Source of the DNA: an uncultured Clostridia bacterium
GTDB lineage: Bacteria; Bacillota_A; Clostridia; Christensenellales; Aristaeellaceae
DNA: 11,344 bases
Assembly: GCA_947166205.1 (NCBI GenBank)
Contig: CAMVDI010000045.1
Location: forward strand, 1 to 11,344
Direction of reading: 5' to 3'
Shown here: piece after piece, positions 6,264 to 11,344 of the stretch
How positions within the stretch are numbered: the stretch's first letter is position 1
How the letters are laid out: each line of letters begins with the position of its first letter
The notes under the pieces: generated by a model
What the model was told of the DNA's origin: nothing
What the model saw: the letters and a program-made list of their open reading frames with translations, nothing else
Database searches by the model: none
Made by a program: the position numbers and the translations under genes

Positions 6264-7276
6264 GGCACAACTGCCTCCATGAAATTCAAAATTAACTGTT
6301 CAATGACGGCCTGGAAGGAAACCGAGCCCTCCACCCTCCGTCTGGCCAGGCTGACCGCCTCCATCAGGCGGACATAATCCTCGGGCCCGGCTTTCCCGGC
6401 AAAAACCTGCCACCGCTTTGGAATGACGCTTCTTTCTTCCGGGGTCATTCCCTGCCCCAGACCGTCCCGGGCCAGGCTGCTGAAAAAATGATCCATCACG
6501 GAGAAGGCTTCCTCAGCCTCGTTCCTGCGGTCCTTCCACTTGTTTGAAACGGAAAGGATATCTCCCCTCCGCGGGCAGTCCAGAAAATCCCGGATCACTT
6601 CTTCCCGGAAAGCCTGATAATTCGCGTCCCCGGCCATGCGCAGCGCTTTCCCGATGGAACCCTCCGCCTCCGGAATGAGGCTCCGGACGCGGGGCCCGGA
6701 CTGCCCGTTTTCCTCCAGCGCGCGAAGAATCTCCGTCCCGGACCACGCGTGCAGCCTGATCGGGCGGCATCGGCTGACAATCGTGGGGAGCAGCCTGTCC
6801 CCATTCACGCTGGTCAACAGAAAAAAAGTCCCCTCCGGCGGCTCCTCCAGCGTCTTCAGCATCGCGTTCTGGGCTTCCTCGGTCATATCCTCCGCATGCC
6901 GGACGATGATCGCGTGCCGGTTGCTCTCAAAGCCCCGGAGCCCGGTCCGGCGGATCATTTCCCGGATATCGTCCACCGGAATGACGGTTTTCTTTCTGTC
7001 CGCAGGGATCAGAGGCTCGCCCTTCTGCATGACGATCAGGTCCGGGTGCGAAAGATTCTCCATCTGAAGGCATGCCCTGCATTTTCCGCAGGGCATCTCT
7101 TCCCGCTGATCCCCTTCGCAGAGCAGGGAGGCGGCAATCGCCCGGGCCAGGGTCATCTTGCCCATTCCCGCTTCTCCTGTGATCAGCAGGGCATGGGGCA
7201 GCCTGTTTTCCCGGATTTGCCTCATCAGCGCGGAAACAGCTTCTCCCTGCGCCAAAAACCGGTTCAGCGAAATCAT
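6260..7276 (-). CDS. holB: DNA polymerase III clamp-loader subunit delta prime
   Basis: This 338-residue AAA+ protein is the delta-prime subunit that helps open and load the beta sliding clamp. Features in order: RLPHALLITGEAGMGK with the P-loop at 34-40; a zinc-binding cysteine set (Cys53, then Cys63, Cys66, Cys69); the family block AQNAMLKTLEEPPEG (135-149); and the SRC motif (168-170), which in clamp loaders supplies an arginine finger. The C-terminal part is helical and less conserved, as is usual for this subunit. The ATG at 7276 lies one base after the darA stop, with AAGG 6 nt upstream. Its 3' end overlaps ricT. In B. subtilis the same gene lies between yaaR and ricT. Confidence 0.94.
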   Translation of the reverse strand: MISLNRFLAQGEAVSALMRQIRENRLPHALLITGEAGMGKMTLARAIAASLLCEGDQREEMPCGKCRACLQMENLSHPDLIVMQKGEPLIPADRKKTVIPVDDIREMIRRTGLRGFESNRHAIIVRHAEDMTEEAQNAMLKTLEEPPEGTFFLLTSVNGDRLLPTIVSRCRPIRLHAWSGTEILRALEENGQSGPRVRSLIPEAEGSIGKALRMAGDANYQAFREEVIRDFLDCPRRGDILSVSNKWKDRRNEAEEAFSVMDHFFSSLARDGLGQGMTPEERSVIPKRWQVFAGKAGPEDYVRLMEAVSLARRRVEGSVSFQAVIEQLILNFMEAVVP

Positions 7277-7277
7277 C

Positions 7278-7610
7278 TTATACCTTCAAAAACTGCTCTA
7301 CGTTCAGAACGAACATCGTCGCGCCGCCGATGGTCACCTCCACCGGGAAGGGAACATAGCCTCCCGCGGAAACCCCTGTGGCGTTCGTGTGGGCGGTGGT
7401 CATCTGTTTCCGGCTTTTGCAGACCGCTTCGATCGCTTCGATGGCTTCGGTAACCCGTTCGTCCTCCACGCCGATAAGCAGCGTCGTATTCCCCGCCTTC
7501 AGAAAACCTCCGGTCGTCGCCAGCTTGGTCACGCCGAATCCTTTGTTCATCAGCCCGGTCAGGAGTCTGGAAGAATCTTCATCCTGAACGATCGCAATGA
7601 TCAGTTTCAT
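7278..7610 (-). CDS. darA: Cyclic-di-AMP receptor DarA (PstA/YaaQ family)
   Basis: This 110-residue PII-like trimeric signalling protein binds c-di-AMP in B. subtilis, Listeria and Staphylococcus. Its downstream target in this organism is unknown. The conserved N-terminal strand (MKLIIAIVQDEDS) and the glycine-rich binding segment TKLATTGGFLKAGNTTLL (28-45) are both present, and length matches the family (about 109). The ATG at 7610 is preferred to an in-frame GTG at 7631 because GAGGG lies 7 nt upstream and homology begins at MKL. It is first in the darA-holB-ricT unit, one base from holB. The yaaR gene, often between darA and holB, is absent. Confidence 0.95.
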   Translation of the reverse strand: MKLIIAIVQDEDSSRLLTGLMNKGFGVTKLATTGGFLKAGNTTLLIGVEDERVTEAIEAIEAVCKSRKQMTTAHTNATGVSAGGYVPFPVEVTIGGATMFVLNVEQFLKV

Positions 7611-7641
7611 CCGCAAGCCCTCTTTCTTCACAGTCGGTACG

Positions 7642-7706
7642 GCCGGAATCCGGCTCTTCGTCTCCTTCCGGCGCCGGCGTGCGCCGAATCGGAGGTGTGC
7701 CGGAAG
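7642..7706 (-). other. G+C-rich hairpins in the darA leader
   Basis: The 5' leader (about 7718-7611) contains GCCGG/CCGGC (7642-7646 with 7650-7654) and an 8-bp perfect helix, CTTCCGGC with GCCGGAAG (7665-7672 with 7699-7706), which encloses a smaller hairpin. No T-run follows, so this does not look like an attenuator. It could stabilise the mRNA or mask translation. No known riboswitch motif is recognised. Confidence 0.35.
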
Positions 7707-7724
7707 CCGCTTCTGATCCCGATT

Positions 7725-7753
7725 ATTATATCCGACCGGTCTTTGAAAATCAA
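7725..7753 (-). promoter_or_regulatory. Promoter of the darA-holB-ricT operon
   Basis: TTGATT (7753-7748) and a perfect TATAAT (7730-7725) are spaced by 17 nt, the best promoter in the window. The predicted start near 7718 gives a leader of about 108 nt. Confidence 0.75.
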
Positions 7754-7769
7754 GCCGGCAGAAACAGGC

Positions 7770-7798
7770 TTTACAGTCCGCGGAAAAGCAGGTAAACT
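7770..7798 (+). promoter_or_regulatory. Possible promoter of the RNA methyltransferase gene
   Basis: TTTACA (7770-7775) and TAAACT (7793-7798) are separated by 17 nt and lie just upstream of the ribosome binding site at 7807-7813. This promoter is back-to-back with that of darA, 17 bases apart at the -35 boxes. The leader would be under 20 nt. Confidence 0.5.
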
Positions 7799-7822
7799 TT
7801 CACCGGAAGGGGGCGTTTTTCC

Positions 7823-8950
7823 ATGGATCAGATCTTTTCCTGTGCCGCGGCCTCTGCCTTCGGGCTGGAAGGAGCCATCTCCGGCGAGCTGAAGCGGCTC
7901 GGAATGAAGAATGTCCGCGCGGAAAACGGCTTTGTCCGTTTTGACGGTTCCGTGTCGGACGCCTTTCTCTGCAATCTTCGCCTCCGGTTCAGCGACAGAG
8001 TGTACCTGGAGCTGGCGGAGCGTCCCTGCTTTTCCTTTGAGGATCTCTTTCAGCTGGTCTCCTCCGTTCCGTGGGAGCGTTATACCCGGGGTACGGAAGC
8101 CTTCAACTTTTCCGCTCAGTGCGCCCGGAGCCGTCTCATGAGTGCCAGAGACTGTCAGTCCGTTGCCAAAAAAGCCCTGCTTGAGCGTCTGAAGGCGAAA
8201 ACCGGGCGAAGCGTCTTCCCGGAAAAGGGAGCCGCTTTCCCGGTTCATCTCAGCGTTCATGCGGATACCGTGCGGATCCTGCTGGATACTTCCGGGTCTT
8301 CCCTGTCCCGCAGGGGATACCGGACCTGGAACGGAGAGGCGCCGCTCAGGGAAACGCTGGCCGCGGCCCTGGTGGAGTTCAGTCCCTGGCGTCCCGGGCT
8401 CCCGCTGTACGATCCCTGCTGCGGCACAGGCACGATTCTGGCCGAAGCCGCCCTCCGCATGGGGCATCTGGCTCCCGGCGCCAACCGTACCTTCGCGATG
8501 GAATCCTTTTCATTCTTTTCCCGCCCGGAGGGTGAAGCTCTCCGGGCGCGGGTCCGGTCGGAAGGAGACCCCGCCAGGATTCAGGGGATTGCCGGGTCCG
8601 ATCTGGATCCGGAGGCAGTGGATCTCGCCTCCCGCCATATGCGTCAGGCGGGTCTTGAGGGAAAAGTGGATCTCCGTGTCTTGCCGCTTCAGCAGCTCCG
8701 TCTTTCCGGGGAAAGCGGCGTCTTTCTCTGCAATCCCCCCTACGGAGAGCGCCTCGGGGATCAGGAGAGCTGCCGCGCGCTGTATCGGGATCTCCGTCTT
8801 CTGCAGGACAGGCATCCGGGATGGACGCTCTGTGTCATCGCCTCCGATCCCGGATTTGAGAAGGCCTTCGGCCGTCGGGCGGACAGGCGCCGCCGGCTGT
8901 ATAACGGCCGGCTGGAGTGTCAGTTCATGACCTTTGCTCCCCGGTCATAG
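7823..8950 (+). CDS. THUMP-domain class I RNA methyltransferase (YpsC/RlmL-type, 23S rRNA guanine-N2)
   Basis: The 375-residue protein has an N-terminal THUMP region (about 45-155) and a C-terminal Rossmann methyltransferase domain. Motif I reads DPCCGTGTILAEAA (197-210), where the second position is usually Phe. The acidic motif is GSDLDP (258-263), and the catalytic motif IV is NPPYGERLG (304-312), diagnostic of amino-group methylation. LYNGRLECQ near the end is a family signature. It resembles the single-domain YpsC/RlmL-N group that makes m2G in 23S rRNA; the exact base is inferred, not seen. AAGGGGG lies 9 nt before the ATG. The gene is divergent from darA and convergent with the CapA-fusion gene. 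Confidence 0.92.
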   Translation: MDQIFSCAAASAFGLEGAISGELKRLGMKNVRAENGFVRFDGSVSDAFLCNLRLRFSDRVYLELAERPCFSFEDLFQLVSSVPWERYTRGTEAFNFSAQCARSRLMSARDCQSVAKKALLERLKAKTGRSVFPEKGAAFPVHLSVHADTVRILLDTSGSSLSRRGYRTWNGEAPLRETLAAALVEFSPWRPGLPLYDPCCGTGTILAEAALRMGHLAPGANRTFAMESFSFFSRPEGEALRARVRSEGDPARIQGIAGSDLDPEAVDLASRHMRQAGLEGKVDLRVLPLQQLRLSGESGVFLCNPPYGERLGDQESCRALYRDLRLLQDRHPGWTLCVIASDPGFEKAFGRRADRRRRLYNGRLECQFMTFAPRS

Positions 8951-8999
8951 AATCTTTCTCCCGGAAGGATCCGCTCCCCGCCGGGAAGCCCCCCCTGCC

Positions 9000-9034
9000 C
9001 TGTTGTTTCGCCGCGCCTTCCGCGGATGGAACAG
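9000..9034. terminator. Possible hairpin between convergent genes
   Basis: CTGTT (9000-9004) pairs with AACAG (9030-9034). Inside it CCGCG (9011-9015) pairs with CGCGG (9021-9025). It sits between the methyltransferase stop (8950) and the CapA-fusion stop (9043), where a shared terminator is expected, but neither strand has a clear T-run. Confidence 0.3.
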
Positions 9035-9042
9035 CGCAGGTC

Positions 9043-11344
9043 TCAGTAGTCGAGCACCGCCCATTCGGTGAGCAGAACGGGCGTGTCCTTCTGGATTTTC
9101 CGCAGAATGCGCATCGCGTCCGTCTCCCCGGCCGGAACAGGCCGGTAGTCATTGATCCTTCCGGCCGCCGAGGAGCTGGTCAGGATGGGTATCAGCTTCA
9201 GGCTGACCCGGTTCTCCGTCCGTCCCGGATGGAAAACAGCCTGTGCCAGGACGGCGTCATAGGTCGTCAGCTTCAGTGTTCCTCCGAAGCAAAGGTTTCC
9301 CAGGCTGTAGATGACCGGCATATCCCCGATCCGGCCAACGCCCTGGACCACGTGGGGATGATGGCCGATCACCAGGTCCGCCCCCGCCCGGTGGCAGGCT
9401 CTGGCCATGGCTTCCTGCATCACGTTGTGGTTCCCCTCATATTCGGTTCCCCAGTGGCACTGGTAAATGACGAAATCGGCGCCAAGCTCCCGCAGCTCCT
9501 GAATGTCCCGGGCGATGATCCCCGGGTCTTTTTTGTAGGTGGTTTCCCGGCATCCGCCGAAACCGAATTTCAGCCCCCTGACCTCAAGGATCACGTTATG
9601 GCTGTTTCCGCAGCAGGGAATCTTCCCTTCAAGCGCCCGCAGGGTGGACTCGTACCCCTCGTCTCCATAGTCAATCGTATGGTTGTTGGCGATATTGACC
9701 AGTTCAACGCTTCCTTCCTGAAGGATCCGGACATATTCCGGCAGGCCCCGGAAGCGCCATTCCTTTTCCCTGTCCTCCCCCTGACCGTTCTCCTTCAGCA
9801 CGCATTCCAGGTTGATGACCGTCAGGTCGTCCGCCGAAAAGATGCCGCTCAGCCCTGAAAAAGGCCATTCCATTCCCTCTTTTTCCAGGATGGCCGGCAT
9901 TCCCTCCGCCAGTCCGTAATAGACCTCTCTTCCGCCCAGCACCGCGTCCCCGCCGAATGTGATCGTGACCGCCTGTTCGTCCGCCTCCTGCTCGACCGTC
10001 CAGGCGTTCCTCAGGCCTTCCTCCAGATCCGGGGTTTGCCCCGTCGCCAGAATTTCCGCCCAGTTCCGTTCCTCCGGGTCGTCCAGAACGATGACTCTGG
10101 TATGATAGGGCAGATGCGTCCAGAACCAGTAGGCATTCAGTCCGGACGCGCCCGGCTTCTCCTGAATCCGGATGCAGGCATGGCTGGCCTTAGTTCCCAG
10201 GAAAATCTCCCCGGGGTTCATTTCCTTTTTGCCTTCCTCGCTCCACGCGTACGGAATCTGATGCAGCAGGTTTCCGCCGTCATACCTGATCACAAAATCG
10301 TATTTCAGCCCGTTCGTCGAGTAGTCGCTCATGTGTTCGTCCGTCAGAAAGCTGCCGGCCGCCGTCTCCTGATACAGTTCTCCCCGGGTCATTCTTCCCG
10401 TGGAGACCAGCAGCGTATCGACCTTTTCACCCCTCCGGTACAGGGTCAGCGTCTGCTCCCGTTTGTCAACCAGCAGTCCGTATTCCGTCTGGGGCTGGAC
10501 CACCTTCAGCACCTTTTCGGGTACCCAGCCTTCCACGGGCTGACCGCGCTCGTGGCTCCAGGCGCTGATCCGGACCCATTTTCCCCGGATCTCCAGCACG
10601 CTCAGGCATTGGCTCTGGCCGTGCAGCTGGCCGATGACCTGGCTGTCCGCGTCCGGCTCCCGGTAAACCCGCTGATGTGCCACATTCTTCAGGTCGATGA
10701 CCGTGGCGGGGGCCGTCATCTTCTCCCAGATTTCCTCGTCCGTCGCGTCCCTTCCGGGCATAATATTCCCCGTAACCGTCAGCGGGAGCACCGGTCTTTT
10801 CCCTTCAGCGACCCGCAGGGAGAATTCCTTCCCGGCGGCGGGGTTCTGCTGCCCGTACACCCGGACCCGGTATTCGCCGGCCGGCAGCCGGCGCTTTCCT
10901 GTCAGCGGGGAGAACGTAATCCGGTTGACCCTTCCTCCCTTCACCTGTCTTGAGGCGGAAAGCGCCAGCGCGCCGGTTTCCTGATCGTAAAACTCGGCGG
11001 TCAGCTGATCCGTATAGAGGGTTTTGAATTCAAGAAACCAGTCGGCGGGTTCCTCCGAATAAACCGTCGGGTCGCTGGGCAGCGCGAAGCGGAAGCTGGC
11101 TTCGGATGTATATTCCCGGCCGGATCCGCCGGTCAGGGAAGCGCGAAGGGTATAATCCTTCCGGGCCATCCTCTCCTCGTTCCATCCCAGCCCGTCCCAG
11201 AGGATCCGGCTTTCGCCCCCGGGAACATCCGCTTCCAGCCTCCGGTAAAGGGTGGTTTCATCCCAGATCTCGATCGTGACGTTTCCGGGTTCGGGAGCCG
11301 TCACGGTCAGGGGATTGTCCCGGTGTCCGGTGATTTCCGCGGGA
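9043..11344 (-). CDS. Multidomain cell-envelope protein: Ig-like, SH3b, L,D-transpeptidase (YkuD) and CapA metallophosphatase domains; 5' end outside window
   Basis: The frame is open to the right edge. Residues are numbered from the GTG-coded Val at 11304, with 13 further codons upstream in frame. Residues 1-165 are beta-rich, Ig/FlgD-like. Residues 200-268 resemble a bacterial SH3 domain, a cell-wall binder. Residues 272-410 match an L,D-transpeptidase: His348 and the catalytic block Ser374-His-Ala-Cys377-Ile-Arg, where the family normally has SHGC. These enzymes cross-link peptidoglycan through Cys. Residues 445-710 are a CapA/PgsA-type calcineurin-like domain: GGDAVLGG (Asp453), INLE (Glu500), NIANNH (537-542), HWGTE (617-621), GHHPH (647-651), SLGN (667-670). 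CapA proteins take part in poly-gamma-glutamate or capsule export. The signal peptide should lie in the missing N-terminus. No capBC-like genes are in view. Confidence 0.9.
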   Translation of the reverse strand, partial: PAEITGHRDNPLTVTAPEPGNVTIEIWDETTLYRRLEADVPGGESRILWDGLGWNEERMARKDYTLRASLTGGSGREYTSEASFRFALPSDPTVYSEEPADWFLEFKTLYTDQLTAEFYDQETGALALSASRQVKGGRVNRITFSPLTGKRRLPAGEYRVRVYGQQNPAAGKEFSLRVAEGKRPVLPLTVTGNIMPGRDATDEEIWEKMTAPATVIDLKNVAHQRVYREPDADSQVIGQLHGQSQCLSVLEIRGKWVRISAWSHERGQPVEGWVPEKVLKVVQPQTEYGLLVDKREQTLTLYRRGEKVDTLLVSTGRMTRGELYQETAAGSFLTDEHMSDYSTNGLKYDFVIRYDGGNLLHQIPYAWSEEGKKEMNPGEIFLGTKASHACIRIQEKPGASGLNAYWFWTHLPYHTRVIVLDDPEERNWAEILATGQTPDLEEGLRNAWTVEQEADEQAVTITFGGDAVLGGREVYYGLAEGMPAILEKEGMEWPFSGLSGIFSADDLTVINLECVLKENGQGEDREKEWRFRGLPEYVRILQEGSVELVNIANNHTIDYGDEGYESTLRALEGKIPCCGNSHNVILEVRGLKFGFGGCRETTYKKDPGIIARDIQELRELGADFVIYQCHWGTEYEGNHNVMQEAMARACHRAGADLVIGHHPHVVQGVGRIGDMPVIYSLGNLCFGGTLKLTTYDAVLAQAVFHPGRTENRVSLKLIPILTSSSAAGRINDYRPVPAGETDAMRILRKIQKDTPVLLTEWAVLDY

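Noticed and set aside
4857..6377. A 506-codon open frame on the plus strand opposite ricT
   Set aside because: Its protein is Arg/Leu/Pro-rich low complexity with no family likeness, as expected opposite a G+C-rich gene. The minus strand holds a recognisable RicT with proper start and coupling.
7158..7892. A 244-codon plus-strand frame across darA and the divergent promoter region
   Set aside because: It overlaps a well-supported darA and both promoters and has no recognisable domain.
8917..9858. Long plus-strand frames opposite the CapA-fusion gene (also 10036-10953)
   Set aside because: They show no domains or ribosome binding sites and mirror the codon bias of the real gene on the other strand.
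1..11344. CRISPR arrays, tRNA or rRNA genes
   Set aside because: No regularly spaced repeats beyond the single 10-mer pair at 1401-1430 and no tRNA- or rRNA-like conserved sequence were seen on reading both strands.

Overview
The window looks like a chromosomal segment of a G+C-rich member of the Bacillota, probably class Clostridia. The main evidence is the tightly packed darA-holB-ricT cluster (4884-7610, minus strand), a core Bacillota arrangement. A YpsC/RlmL-type rRNA methyltransferase, a small 2[4Fe-4S] ferredoxin and strong GGAGG-type ribosome binding sites fit this. Species cannot be fixed from the sequence alone.

The window has two halves. The left part (about 1-4620) is accessory and eroded, and lower in G+C. 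From left to right it holds a serine beta-lactamase-family hydrolase running off the left edge (minus); a truncated type I methylase gene (hsdM, minus) whose homology stops at a junction with short repeats and hairpins; a membrane diguanylate cyclase (plus) preceded by a leader that can fold into a three-helix junction; a STAS-domain remnant; and a 735-bp internally deleted IS1182-like element with 15-bp perfect inverted termini, each the outer arm of a terminator-like hairpin.

The right part (about 4620-11344) is G+C-rich and looks like stable core genome. A ferredoxin gene with its own promoter follows the darA-holB-ricT operon. That operon is transcribed leftward from a near-consensus promoter at 7725-7753 and couples c-di-AMP sensing (DarA), clamp loading (delta prime) and the Fe-S Y-complex/RNA-maturation factor RicT. 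RicT carries a roughly 185-residue charged tail. The methyltransferase is read divergently. Convergent with it is a large, 5'-truncated gene for a cell-surface protein joining Ig-like, SH3b, L,D-transpeptidase and CapA metallophosphatase domains.

No tRNA, rRNA, CRISPR array or complete mobile element was seen. No convincing new multi-gene defence or biosynthetic system is present. The best candidates for new biology are the SH3b-YkuD-CapA fusion, the structured leader of the cyclase, and the tailed RicT.
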